Source: an uncultured Oscillospiraceae bacterium
Lineage (GTDB): Bacteria > Bacillota > Clostridia > Oscillospirales > Ruminococcaceae
NCBI GenBank assembly: GCA_949295465.1
Contig: CASFKY010000068.1
Coordinates: 78,892-142,891 of the forward strand
Length of the DNA: 64,000 nt
Direction: 5' to 3'
The notes beneath the pieces were generated by a model. It saw only the letters and a list, made by a program, of their open reading frames with translations, had not been told where the DNA came from and ran no database searches. Each line of letters begins with the position of its first letter. The stretch's first letter is position 1. Below, one piece after another: positions 43,671-52,445 of the stretch. The position numbers and the translations under genes are program-made.

Positions 43671-46025
43671 ATGACACCGGCCCTGAAACAACAGAACAAG
43701 TACAAGCTCACCTTCTGGTTTTGCTTTCTGGCGGCAGCCTGCTTTCTGCTGCCCTGCATGATCGTGGACAAGGGGATCTTCCTCTACGCCGGGGACTTCA
43801 ACTCCCAGCAGATCCCCTTCTATTACTATACCAACGGCTTTGTGAAGGAGGGGGGCGGCTCCTTCAGCTGGGAGACCGATCTGGGCAGCAGTTTCCTCAA
43901 CAGCTACTCCTTTTATCTGGCAGGTTCCCCCTTCTGGTGGCTGACCCTGCTGTTGCCCCAGGCTCTGGTGCCCTACGCCATGGCCCCCATGCTCTGCCTC
44001 AAGATCGGGCTGGCCGGAGGCGGGGCCTATCTCTGGATGCGCCGCTACCTGCGGGACGGGAATATGGCCGTGGTGGGGGGCGTGCTGTATGCCCTCTCGG
44101 GCTTTACGGTGTACAACATCTTCTTCAACCATTTTCTGGATGTGGTGGCCCTCTTCCCCTACATGCTCTGGGCGCTGGACGAGACCCTCCACGAGGGGCG
44201 GCGGGGGCTGTTTTTGCCCCTGGTGGCCCTGAATCTGCTGAACAATTACTTCTTTTTCTGGGGCCAGATCCTGTTTTTGTTCATCTACTTTTTCTGCAAA
44301 CTCAGCGCCCGCCAGTTCCGCCTCAGCAAGGGGCTGTTCGGCACCCTCGCCTTCGAGAGCCTGGCGGGCTGCGGGCTGGGTTGTATCCTGGCCCTGCCGG
44401 CGGTCTCATTTTTGCTGGGCAACCCCCGCACGGTGGACCTCTCCAGCGGCTACGGCTTTTTGCTGTACGGCAAGGTGCAGCAGTATGTGGCCATTCTGGC
44501 CAGCCTCTTCCTGCCGCCGGACCCGGCCTTTATCTCCAACATCTGCGACGAGGGCATCATCAAGTGGACAAGCCTCACCGCCTGGCTGCCCCTCACCGGG
44601 CTGTCGGGGGCGCTGGCCTACTGCCGCACCAGGGGGGGCGCCTTCAAGCGGGTGCTCTGCACCTGCCTGATCTTCGCCTTTGTGCCCATCCTCAACTCGG
44701 CCTTTTATGCCCTCAACAGCAGCTACTACGCCCGGTGGTACTACATGCCGGTGCTCATCCTCTGCGCCGCCACCATGATGGCCCTGGAGGACCCCCAGGT
44801 GGACATCCCCAAAAAGGGGATCAAGCCGGTGTTCTGGTGCACTCTGGCCTTTGCGGCCTTTGCACTGGTGCCGGTGCTGGATGAGGACACCGAAACCTGG
44901 AGTCTGGGCGTGGTGAACATGCAGGGCTGGTTCTGGGCCCGGATGTTCCTGGCGATGGCGGGGCTGGGGGTGTTCTGGTATTTCTGCCGGCATCTGCGCC
45001 GCAGCCGGCTGTTTGCCCGTCGGATGCTGGCGGGGGTACTGTTCTTCGGCATCCTCACCGGCCTGGCCCACATCGAGCTGGGCAAGTTCGATCAGTGGTA
45101 CAACGACTCGGATTACCGCCAGCAGCAGTACCTGGAGGCCCGGAACCTGGAATGGCCCGACGAGGGTTTCTGGCGCATCGACGCCTACGGCTGTTACGAC
45201 AATGTGGGCCTTTGGACAAACAAGAGCTGCCTGCAATTCTTCAACTCCACCGTGGCCCCCTCCATCATGGAGTTCTACCCCTCGGTGGGGGTCAAGCGGG
45301 ACGTGAGCAGCAAGCCGGACGCCTCTCTCTATGAATTGCGGGGGCTGCTCAGCGTGAAGTACACCCTCTGCGCGGCAGACAGCTTAGGGGATTTCTACGC
45401 CGAGGCCGACGAGGGATGGAAAGAGGTGAGCCGCCAGGGCAGCTTTGTGATCCTGGAAAACGAGAACTACCTGCCCATGGGCTTTACCTATGAGTACTAT
45501 ATCTCAGAGGAAGAGTACGAGGAGATGAGCGAGTCCAACCGGCTGGCGGTGCTGCCCAAGGCCCTGGTGCTCAGCCAGGAGCAGATCGAACAGTACGGCC
45601 ATCTGCTGGAGCCCCTGCCCGAGACCATGAAGAGCGGCCGCAACTACGACCGCTACCAGCAGGCGGTGGAGGACCGCCGCAAAACCGCCGCCGCCAGCTT
45701 TGAGGCGGACAACAACGGCTTTACCGCCCAGATCACCCTGGAAAAAGAGAACCTGGTCTTTTTCAGCGTGCCATACGACGAGGGCTTTACCGCCACCGTC
45801 AACGGCCAGCCCGCCGACCTGCTCAAGGTGGACAAGGGGCTGATGGCGGTGGTCTGCCCAGCGGGAGAAAACACCATCCGGTGCGAATACCACACCCCGG
45901 GGCTCTCCCTCTCTCTCAAAATCAGCGGCGGCTGCGCTGTGCTGTACCTGGCATATCTGGTCTGGAACCGCCGCCGCAGGGCTGCCGCCCGGCGGATTGA
46001 GAAGGCCGGGCCCGGGCAAGAATAA
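43671..46025 (+). CDS. YfhO-family polytopic membrane protein (GT-C-like)
   Basis: 784 residues, ATG after AGAAAGGAAACGCC. About 12-13 membrane helices in the first 470 residues and a large extracytoplasmic domain, then a last helix near residue 745 (CAVLYLAYLVW). The luminal loop GDFNSQQIPFYYY and DLGSSFLNSYSFYLAGSPFWWL are typical of YfhO. Members glycosylate lipoteichoic acid or other envelope polymers and look like GT-C transferases; the Asp in DFNSQQ would be the catalytic base. It is a monocistronic gene upstream of ldh (37-base gap). Confidence 0.88.
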   Translation: MTPALKQQNKYKLTFWFCFLAAACFLLPCMIVDKGIFLYAGDFNSQQIPFYYYTNGFVKEGGGSFSWETDLGSSFLNSYSFYLAGSPFWWLTLLLPQALVPYAMAPMLCLKIGLAGGGAYLWMRRYLRDGNMAVVGGVLYALSGFTVYNIFFNHFLDVVALFPYMLWALDETLHEGRRGLFLPLVALNLLNNYFFFWGQILFLFIYFFCKLSARQFRLSKGLFGTLAFESLAGCGLGCILALPAVSFLLGNPRTVDLSSGYGFLLYGKVQQYVAILASLFLPPDPAFISNICDEGIIKWTSLTAWLPLTGLSGALAYCRTRGGAFKRVLCTCLIFAFVPILNSAFYALNSSYYARWYYMPVLILCAATMMALEDPQVDIPKKGIKPVFWCTLAFAAFALVPVLDEDTETWSLGVVNMQGWFWARMFLAMAGLGVFWYFCRHLRRSRLFARRMLAGVLFFGILTGLAHIELGKFDQWYNDSDYRQQQYLEARNLEWPDEGFWRIDAYGCYDNVGLWTNKSCLQFFNSTVAPSIMEFYPSVGVKRDVSSKPDASLYELRGLLSVKYTLCAADSLGDFYAEADEGWKEVSRQGSFVILENENYLPMGFTYEYYISEEEYEEMSESNRLAVLPKALVLSQEQIEQYGHLLEPLPETMKSGRNYDRYQQAVEDRRKTAAASFEADNNGFTAQITLEKENLVFFSVPYDEGFTATVNGQPADLLKVDKGLMAVVCPAGENTIRCEYHTPGLSLSLKISGGCAVLYLAYLVWNRRRRAAARRIEKAGPGQE

Positions 46026-46062
46026 GCCAGAAACGCTTTTATCAGGAGAGGAGTCAGATTCC

Positions 46063-47007
46063 ATGAAAATCGGAAAACGCAAGGTGGCCCTGGTGGGCTG
46101 CGGCATGGTGGGCATGAGCTATGCCTATGCGCTGCTCAACCAGAATCTCTGTGACGAACTGGTCCTCATCGACCTGGACAAAAAACGGGCCGAGGGCGAG
46201 GCCATGGACCTGAACCACGGCCTGGCCTTCTCGGGGGGCAATATGAAAATTTTTGCCGGCGGGTACGCCGACTGCGGAGACGCGGACATCGTGGTCATCT
46301 GCGCCGGCGTGGCCCAGAAGCCGGGGGAGAGCCGGCTGGCCCTCTTGCAGCGCAACCGGGCGGTGTTCAAGAGCATTGTGGAGCCGGTGACGGCCAGCGG
46401 CTTCGGCGGGCTGTTCCTGGTGGCCACCAACCCGGTGGACGTGATGACCCGCATCACCTGCCAGCTCTCCGGCTTTGCCCCCCAGCGGGTGATCGGCACC
46501 GGCACCGCGCTGGATACGGCCCGGCTGCGCTATCTGCTGGGCGAGTACTTTGATGTGGACCCCCGCAGCATCCACGCCTATGTGCTGGGCGAGCACGGGG
46601 ATTCGGAGTTTGTGCCCTGGAGCCAGGCCCTGCTGGCCACCCGCCCGGTGCGGCAGCTCTGTGACGACTGGGGCCGCCGCAGCCAGGGCCTGGATCAGAT
46701 CGAGGAGGAGGTGCGCACCGCCGCCTACAAGATCATCGAGGCCAAAAAGGCCACCTACTACGGCATTGGCATGGCCATGGCCCGCATCACCCGGGCCCTG
46801 CTGGGGGATGAGCACAGCGTGCTCACCGTCAGCGCCCGGCTGAACGGCCAGTACGGCCAGCAGGACGTATTTGCCGGGGTGCCCTGCGTGCTCTGCCGGG
46901 ACGGGGTGAAGCAGGTGGTGGAGCTGGCCCTCACCGAAGCCGAGCAAAAGCGGTTTGCCGATTCCTGCCAGACTTTGCGGGAGAGCTATCAGGGCCTGGA
47001 GGACTGA
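46063..47007 (+). CDS. ldh: L-lactate dehydrogenase
   Basis: 314 residues from ATG 46063, after AGGAGAGGAG. NAD-binding VGCGMVGMSYA near the N-terminus, VLIDLDKKRAEGEAMDL, then AGVAQKPGESRLALLQRN where Gln in the AQKPGE loop marks lactate rather than malate specificity (malate enzymes have Arg). NPVDVMTRI and the catalytic GEHGDSEFVPWS His are present. It reduces pyruvate to L-lactate to regenerate NAD. About 94 bases before tex. Confidence 0.93.
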   Translation: MKIGKRKVALVGCGMVGMSYAYALLNQNLCDELVLIDLDKKRAEGEAMDLNHGLAFSGGNMKIFAGGYADCGDADIVVICAGVAQKPGESRLALLQRNRAVFKSIVEPVTASGFGGLFLVATNPVDVMTRITCQLSGFAPQRVIGTGTALDTARLRYLLGEYFDVDPRSIHAYVLGEHGDSEFVPWSQALLATRPVRQLCDDWGRRSQGLDQIEEEVRTAAYKIIEAKKATYYGIGMAMARITRALLGDEHSVLTVSARLNGQYGQQDVFAGVPCVLCRDGVKQVVELALTEAEQKRFADSCQTLRESYQGLED

Positions 47008-47100
47008 GCCCTGTCTGCGAAGAATCATGTATACCACTGCCCGGGCGCAGCACTTTCGCGGCCGCCCGGGCCCTTATTTTTGGAAAAACAGGAGAAGACA

Positions 47101-49257
47101 TTGGATTTTGCAAAACAGATCGCCGGAGAGCTGAACCTTTCTGAGGCTCACGCGGAGGCGGCCATCCGTCTCATTGACGAGGGCAACACCATCCCCTTCA
47201 TTGCCCGCTACCGCAAGGAGGCCACCGGCAGCATGGACGACCAGGTGCTGCGCCAGCTGGGCGAGCGGCTGGAGTACCTGCGGGGGCTGGAAAAGCGAAG
47301 GGAAGAGGTGCTGGAGGCGGTGCGCCAGCAGGGCAAGGCCACCCCTCAGTGGGAGGAGGACCTGGCCAAAGCCGCCACCCTGGCCGAGGTGGAGGACCTG
47401 TACCTGCCCTTCCGCCCCAAGCGCAAGACCCGGGCCAGCATGGCCCGGGCCCGGGGGTTGGAGGGCCTGGCCCAGCTGCTCAAGGCCCAGAAGACCGGCA
47501 CCGACCCGGAAAAAGAGGCTGCAAGCTACATAAATGAGGAGGTGCCCGACGCCCAGGCGGCCCTGGCCGGCGCCCGGGACATCCTGGCCGAGGAGATCAG
47601 CGACGACGCCCGTCTGCGGGCCGAACTGCGCCGGTTTTACCACGCCTTCGGATTCATCACCAGCAAGGCCTCCAAGGAGGAGGATAGCGTCTACGCCCCC
47701 TACTACGAATTTTCCCAGCCGGTGCGCCAGGTGGCGGACCACCGGGTGCTGGCCATGGACCGGGGCGAGCGGGAGGGCTTTTTAAAGGTGAGCATCCAGG
47801 TGGAGAGCGAGCGGGCCGCCCAGCTCACCGCCCGGTTCTTTGTGCGGGGCCAGAGCCCCAGCACCGCCCAGGTGGAGCTGGCCGCCCGGGACGCCTACAC
47901 CCGGCTGCTCCACCCGGCCTTGGAGCGGGAGCTGCGGGCCGAACTCACCGAAAAGGCCGACGAGGGAGCCATCCGGGTGTTCGGTGAAAACCTGCGCCAG
48001 CTGCTCTTGCAGCCCCCGGTGAAGGGCAAGGTGGCCCTGGGCATGGATCCGGGCTATCGGATGGGCTGCAAGCTGGCGGTGGTGGACCCCACCGGCAAGG
48101 TGCTGGACACGGCGGTGGTCTACCCGGTGCCCGAGTTCAAGCGGGTGGAGCAGGCCAAGGCCACTGTGAAGGCGCTGATCCGCAAATATGGGGTGCAGAT
48201 CATCGCCATCGGCAACGGCACCGCCGGCCGGGAGACCGAGCTCTTCGCGGCCCAGGTCATCCGGGAGCTGGGGGGCGGGGTTCAATATATGGTGGTGAGC
48301 GAGGCCGGGGCCTCGGTGTATTCCGCCTCGCCCCTGGCCGCCCGGGAGTTTCCCCAGTTTGACGTGAACCTGCGCAGCGCCGTGAGCATTGCCCGCCGCC
48401 TGCAGGACCCCCTGGCCGAACTGGTCAAGATCGACCCCAAGGCGGTGGGTGTGGGCCAGTATCAGCACGACATGCCCCAGAAGCGGCTCAACGAGGCCCT
48501 GGACGGGGTGGTGGAGGACTGCGTGAACCAGGTGGGGGTGGACCTGAACACCGCCTCGGCCCCCCTGCTGGCCCGGGTGGCCGGCATCACCGCCTCCACC
48601 GCCCAGAACATTGTGACCCGCCGGGAAGAGGAGGGCCCCTTCACCAGCCGGGCCCAGCTGAAAAAGGTCAAGGGGCTGGGGCCCAAGGCCTTCCAGCAGT
48701 GCGCAGGCTTTCTGCGACTGCCCGGCGCAAAAGAGCCCCTGGACGCCACCGCCGTTCACCCGGAGAGCTACCCGGCTGCCCGGGCGCTGCTGGGCCTCTG
48801 CGGCTTTGAGGAGAGCCAGATCGGCACCGAAGGGATCCGGGAACTGCCTGCCCGGATGAAGCGGGCCGGCTGGGAGGAACTGTGCCGGAAAACCGGCGCC
48901 GGTCGCCCCACTCTGGAGGATATCGCCGCCGAGCTGCTGCGCCCCGGCCGGGACATGCGGGACAGCCTGCCCCCGCCCCTTCTGCGCAGCGACGTGATGC
49001 GCCTGGAGGACCTTGTGCCCGGCATGGAGTTGGTGGGCACGGTGCGCAATGTGATCGATTTCGGTGCCTTTGTGGACATCGGTGTCCACCAGGACGGATT
49101 GGTGCACATCAGCCAGCTGGCAGACCATTTCGTCAAGCGGCCGGGGGATGTGGTAAAGGTGGGAGACGTGGTGAAGGTGAAGGTGCTGGAAGTGGTGCCC
49201 GCCAAAAAACGGATCAGCCTGACCATGAAGGGGGTCTCCCAGCCGGGCAGGGTGTAA
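47101..49257 (+). CDS. tex: Tex-family RNA-binding transcription accessory protein
   Basis: 718 residues from a TTG at 47101, six bases after AGGAG; a TTG at 47080 would lack a site. Full Tex architecture: N-terminal helical region ([21 protein letters not shown] as PFIARYRKE), YqgF-like RNase H fold ([19 protein letters not shown]), HhH repeats ([34 protein letters not shown]) and a C-terminal S1 domain ([21 protein letters not shown]). Tex binds nucleic acid and influences transcription and translation. The gene ends before a 225-base gap with a short hairpin. Confidence 0.95.
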   Translation: MDFAKQIAGELNLSEAHAEAAIRLIDEGNTIPFIARYRKEATGSMDDQVLRQLGERLEYLRGLEKRREEVLEAVRQQGKATPQWEEDLAKAATLAEVEDLYLPFRPKRKTRASMARARGLEGLAQLLKAQKTGTDPEKEAASYINEEVPDAQAALAGARDILAEEISDDARLRAELRRFYHAFGFITSKASKEEDSVYAPYYEFSQPVRQVADHRVLAMDRGEREGFLKVSIQVESERAAQLTARFFVRGQSPSTAQVELAARDAYTRLLHPALERELRAELTEKADEGAIRVFGENLRQLLLQPPVKGKVALGMDPGYRMGCKLAVVDPTGKVLDTAVVYPVPEFKRVEQAKATVKALIRKYGVQIIAIGNGTAGRETELFAAQVIRELGGGVQYMVVSEAGASVYSASPLAAREFPQFDVNLRSAVSIARRLQDPLAELVKIDPKAVGVGQYQHDMPQKRLNEALDGVVEDCVNQVGVDLNTASAPLLARVAGITASTAQNIVTRREEEGPFTSRAQLKKVKGLGPKAFQQCAGFLRLPGAKEPLDATAVHPESYPAARALLGLCGFEESQIGTEGIRELPARMKRAGWEELCRKTGAGRPTLEDIAAELLRPGRDMRDSLPPPLLRSDVMRLEDLVPGMELVGTVRNVIDFGAFVDIGVHQDGLVHISQLADHFVKRPGDVVKVGDVVKVKVLEVVPAKKRISLTMKGVSQPGRV

Positions 49258-49482
49258 AACTGCAAAAGGAGCGCAGGGCCGGTTTGCGGCCTGAAACCGC
49301 GCCCTAAAAGGTCGGCGCCTGATTTTGCGCCGCACGATCCTAACAAATCTTTTGCAAAAAATGGGAGAATAATCCATTTTGTACGGTCCGGGTTCGTGGT
49401 AGAATTTCCTTGACGCCCAAAAAGGCGCCGGTCCGGCGGCCCGGTGGGCCGTGATGCTTTAGAGGAGGAGGGAGCGTTTGTT
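49258..49482 (+). promoter_or_regulatory. Gap with the promoter of the HPr-like gene
   Basis: The gap shows a GGCGC/GCGCC hairpin near 49313-49331, a TAGAAT hexamer at 49400-49405 (with TTGTAC 15 bases ahead), and a GC-rich leader before an AGGAGGAGGGAG site. Confidence 0.45.
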
Positions 49483-49722
49483 ATGACTACTCGGGAAGTG
49501 CGTATATCCAGGCTGGAGCAGGTTCAGGGTGTGGTGCGGGTCGCCTCCGCCAGCCCCCTGGGCGTTTCGGCGGTGGATTCCAACGGCCGCAAGGCGGACG
49601 CAGCCAGCATCCTGGGCATGATGGCCCTGGATTACAAGCATCCTGTGGAGCTGCGCAGCAGGGATGAAGAGGCCCTGCAAAAGATTTGCAGCGGCTTGGA
49701 ACAGAGCCGCAAAGCAAACTGA
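49483..49722 (+). CDS. HPr-like protein without the active-site histidine
   Basis: 79 residues from ATG 49483, after AGGAGGAGGGAG. The C-terminal two-thirds aligns with the PTS phosphocarrier HPr: SNGRKADAASILGMMALDY corresponds to the NGKxVNxKSIMGVMSL segment that holds Ser46. The N-terminal half lacks the GIHARPA loop and its phospho-His, so it cannot take part in PEP phosphotransfer. It may be a regulatory HPr relative (compare Crh, which also lacks the His). Ends before a strong terminator; no PTS genes are adjacent. Confidence 0.75.
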   Translation: MTTREVRISRLEQVQGVVRVASASPLGVSAVDSNGRKADAASILGMMALDYKHPVELRSRDEEALQKICSGLEQSRKAN

Positions 49723-49734
49723 ATCATCCCGGAC

Positions 49735-49771
49735 GGGCGGGCAGAGAGACAGCTCTCTGCCCGCCCTTTTT
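49735..49771 (+). terminator. Terminator of the HPr-like gene
   Basis: A 14-bp stem (49735-49748 with 49753-49766), four-base loop and T5. Confidence 0.9.
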
Positions 49772-49913
49772 GTCCCGGGCCGCCGGCCCAGACGAAAGAA
49801 AATACCAAATTTTGTTCTAAAAATGTCCTTACACGGAATTTACAAGGGGGAACAAAGTATGCTATGATATGCTTTGATTGAATGCCCATCGACAAAAAAG
49901 GAGGGGGAAAGCC

Positions 49914-50663
49914 ATCAAGAGTATCCGCAATGAGTGGAAATATCAGGTGGATGAGGGGATGCTCGTTTTGCTGGAACACCGGCTCCGGGGGCTTTTGCAG
50001 CGGGACGCCCACCAGAAGGGGGAGAGCTACCGCATCCGCAGCCTGTACTTTGACGACATGCGTTCCAGCGGGCTGTTCCAGAATGAGGAAGGAGAGGACC
50101 ACCGGCTCAAGCTGCGGGTCCGTTTTTATGATCTGGACACCAGCTATTTGCTGCTGGAGGTGAAGGAGAAGGTCCACGGCTTCACCGTGAAGGACGGCTG
50201 TCCCCTGAGCATGGAGCAGTTCGAGCAGATCATGGCAGGCATCCCGCCCCGCATCCAGCGGGACACTCCCCGCCCGCTGGTGCTGTTGGGGGTGCGCATG
50301 CGCACCGAGCAGCTGCGCCCGGTGGTGATCGTGGAGTATTTCCGCTCGGCCTATACATACCCAGGCGGCAACACCCGGGTGACCTTTGACCGAAACATTG
50401 CCGGCAGCCTGGAACTGGACCGTTTTCTGGAGCCCCGGCTCTCCCTGCGGCCTATCCTGCCCCCGGGCAAACATCTGATTGAGGTAAAGTTTGACGATCG
50501 GATGCCCGGCGAGGCCGCCCAGCTTATGGAGATCGGCAGACTGTACCGCACCGCTTTTTCCAAATACGCACTTTGCCGCCAGGCCCTGTTGGATCAGGGG
50601 GCATTCCCGCTGACGCTCGCCTGGCCCGGCACAAAAAAGAAAGAAGGTTTTACTGCTTTATGA
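49914..50663 (+). CDS. VTC-domain (polyphosphate polymerase-like) protein, apparent ATC start
   Basis: 249 residues if translation starts at ATC 49914. An excellent site AAGGAGGGGG sits 8-9 bases before it; no ATG, GTG or TTG of this frame is in reach, and the TTG at 49878 lies at the predicted transcription start with no site. The protein is a VTC domain: IRNEWKYQVDEG, SYRIRSLYFDD, HRLKLRVRFYD, LLEVKEKVHG, FRSAYTYPGG, TRVTFDRNI and HLIEVKFDDRMP, with the basic and acidic tunnel residues of Vtc4. It may make polyphosphate or modify another polymer. The DUF4956 gene overlaps its end by 4 bases. Confidence 0.82.
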   Translation: MKSIRNEWKYQVDEGMLVLLEHRLRGLLQRDAHQKGESYRIRSLYFDDMRSSGLFQNEEGEDHRLKLRVRFYDLDTSYLLLEVKEKVHGFTVKDGCPLSMEQFEQIMAGIPPRIQRDTPRPLVLLGVRMRTEQLRPVVIVEYFRSAYTYPGGNTRVTFDRNIAGSLELDRFLEPRLSLRPILPPGKHLIEVKFDDRMPGEAAQLMEIGRLYRTAFSKYALCRQALLDQGAFPLTLAWPGTKKKEGFTAL

Positions 50664-51334
50664 CGAGTTCCAGCCTGCTGAATGCGCTGCTTGTGGAACT
50701 GGGCGACACCGCCTTCAGCACCCTGACTTTGGTGGTCAGCCTGGGGGTGGCGGCTGCGCTCAGCCTTTACCTGTACTTTATCTACGGCCTGGCCTCCCGG
50801 GATGTGTTCTATTCTCACAGCTTCCACAAGCTGGTGGCCCTCATCCCCCTCATCACCACCGGCATCATGCTGGCCATGCAGAGCAGCCTCATTGTCTCCA
50901 TCGGCTCTCTGGGCGCCTTGAGCCTGGTGCGTTTCCGCAATTCGGTGCGGGACCCCATGGATATGCTCTTTCTGCTGTGGGGCGTGGGCCTGGGCGTCAT
51001 CTGCGGCGCCCGGATGTATGTGATGGCGCTGCTGCTCTGCCTCATCCTCACCGTTCTGCTTTTCGGGCTGGAGCTGGCCCCCGGCGCGGCCTCGGCGCCC
51101 CTGCTGCTGGTGGTGAACGGCCGGGCCGATGTGAATTCTGACCGCATCCTGGAGTTGGCCCGTCAGATGGGCAGGGGGGTGCGTGTCAAGAGCCGCACCC
51201 TCACCCTGGACAGCCTGGACCTGGTGGTGGAGCTGCGCACCCACAAGGAGTCGGAACTGGTGCAGGCCATCGCCGCGCTGGAGGGAATCCAGAATGTGAG
51301 CCTGGTAAGCCACGACGGAGAGATCCGTTCCTGA
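50660..51334 (+). CDS. DUF4956 membrane protein, partner of VTC
   Basis: 224 residues. Four transmembrane helices in the first 140 residues (about 20-42, 57-77, 80-92 and 110-135), then a soluble C-terminal domain (LLLVVNGRADVNSDRILELA) that resembles an alpha/beta sensor fold. The motif SLGALSLVRFRNSVRDPMDM is the DUF4956 signature. VTC and DUF4956 genes are regularly paired in bacteria, often with CotH kinase; no CotH gene is here. The start overlaps VTC as ATGA, so the two are translated together. Confidence 0.88.
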   Translation: MTSSSLLNALLVELGDTAFSTLTLVVSLGVAAALSLYLYFIYGLASRDVFYSHSFHKLVALIPLITTGIMLAMQSSLIVSIGSLGALSLVRFRNSVRDPMDMLFLLWGVGLGVICGARMYVMALLLCLILTVLLFGLELAPGAASAPLLLVVNGRADVNSDRILELARQMGRGVRVKSRTLTLDSLDLVVELRTHKESELVQAIAALEGIQNVSLVSHDGEIRS

Positions 51335-51336
51335 GA

Positions 51337-51384
51337 AAAAGCCCCGCCGGGCTGCCCTGAGGGCGGCCCCCGGCGGGGTTTTGC
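51337..51384 (+). terminator. Terminator of the VTC-DUF4956 operon
   Basis: CCCCGCCGGG pairs with CCCGGCGGGG around an inner GCCC/GGGC stem, followed by GTTTTG. Confidence 0.85.
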
Positions 51385-51406
51385 GATTTTAGAGGAGGGA
51401 AAGAAA

Positions 51407-51952
51407 ATGGAACTGTATGAGGGGCGCCCCGCCAGCTGCGAGGGCCGGCTGGAAAAGGAAGTCCGCACCTATGATCTTTTGGACAGCCTGGGGATGTGGT
51501 ACCAGCGCACCGACCACGAGCCGGCCGATACCATGGAGGCCTGCAATCGGATCGACGAGGTGCTGGGGGTGCTGATCTGCAAGAATCTCTTTTTGTGCAA
51601 CCGGCAAAAAACCAGGTTTTACATGCTGATGATGCCGGGGGACAAGCCCTTCAAGACCAAGGAGCTCTCCGGCCAGCTGGGCATCGCCCGGCTCTCCTTC
51701 GGCACTCCCGAGGATATGGAACGGCTCCTGGACCTGACCCCCGGCTCGGTGAGCATCATGGGCCTGGCCAACGACAGGGACAACCAGGTGCAGCTGGTGG
51801 TGGACGAGGATGTGCTGAAGGGGGAGTACCTGGGCTGCCATCCCTGCATCAACACCTCCAGCCTCAAGCTCAAGACCCGTGAGGTTTTTGAGACTTTCCT
51901 GCCGGCGGTGCATCATCAGCCAGTGATGGTGCACCTCACCGGGGAGGGCTGA
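51407..51952 (+). CDS. PrdX/ProX-type prolyl-tRNA editing protein (YbaK fold)
   Basis: 181 residues, ATG after AGAGGAGGGAAAG. The YbaK/INS domain is evident: VLGVLICKNLFLCNRQKTRFYMLMMPGDKPF with Lys (here shown only as KNLFLCNRQKTRFYML), KTKELSGQLGIARLSFGTPEDM, PGSVSIMGLANDRDNQV and GCHPCINTSSLKL. Stand-alone members hydrolyse alanyl-tRNAPro misacylated by ProRS. The gene is a single unit. Confidence 0.9.
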   Translation: MELYEGRPASCEGRLEKEVRTYDLLDSLGMWYQRTDHEPADTMEACNRIDEVLGVLICKNLFLCNRQKTRFYMLMMPGDKPFKTKELSGQLGIARLSFGTPEDMERLLDLTPGSVSIMGLANDRDNQVQLVVDEDVLKGEYLGCHPCINTSSLKLKTREVFETFLPAVHHQPVMVHLTGEG

Positions 51953-51958
51953 GCCAGG

Positions 51959-51987
51959 TCGACAGAAGGCCTCCTTTTTGGTATACT
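51959..51987 (+). promoter_or_regulatory. Promoter of the ybjQ gene
   Basis: TCGACA, 17 bp, TATACT, 54 bases before the ATG. Confidence 0.65.
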
Positions 51988-52040
51988 GAAAAAAACAGGC
52001 GGTGCGCAAGGCGCCGCCCCCAAAAAAGGAGGCAGCAACC

Positions 52041-52364
52041 ATGATCATCACCACCACGCCCTCGGTGGAGGGCAGAAAGATCCGGGAATACAGGGGCATC
52101 GTATTCGGCGAGGTGATCTCCGGCGTGGACTTCATCAAGGATTTCACGGCTGGGCTCAGCAATTTCTTCGGCGGTCGATCCGGCACCTATGAGGATGAGC
52201 TGATCCGGGCCCGGCAGCAGGCTCTGGAGGAGATGTCCCATCGGGCCAGCCAGTCAGGCGCCGACGCCGTGGTGGGCGTGGACATTGACTATGAGGTGCT
52301 GGGCACCAACAACGGGATGCTGATGGTCACCGCCTCCGGCACAGCCGTGGTGCTGGAACCCTGA
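52041..52364 (+). CDS. YbjQ/UPF0145 family protein
   Basis: 107 residues from ATG 52041, after AAAAGGAGGC. The family pattern is complete: [65 protein letters not shown]-type segment (landmark [13 protein letters not shown]) and the final GTAVVL. It forms a pentamer. Often labelled heavy-metal-binding; the actual function is unknown. Confidence 0.92.
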   Translation: MIITTTPSVEGRKIREYRGIVFGEVISGVDFIKDFTAGLSNFFGGRSGTYEDELIRARQQALEEMSHRASQSGADAVVGVDIDYEVLGTNNGMLMVTASGTAVVLEP

Positions 52365-52376
52365 AATTTCGCAGAT

Positions 52377-52420
52377 AAAAAGGCCGGCAGCCGCTGCAAA
52401 AGCGGCTGCCGGCCTTTTTT
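52377..52420. terminator. Bidirectional terminator (ybjQ / ackA)
   Basis: A perfect 19-bp stem (52377-52395 with 52401-52419), loop GCAAA, A5/T6 arms. Confidence 0.93.
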
Positions 52421-52445
52421 ATGCTTTATGGCGGGGAAAAAGACC

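Noticed and set aside
43557-44192. N-terminal extension of the HD nucleotidase frame
   Set aside because: It runs antisense to the YfhO gene and the YfbR homology starts at the ATG at 43556, which has its own ribosome-binding site.
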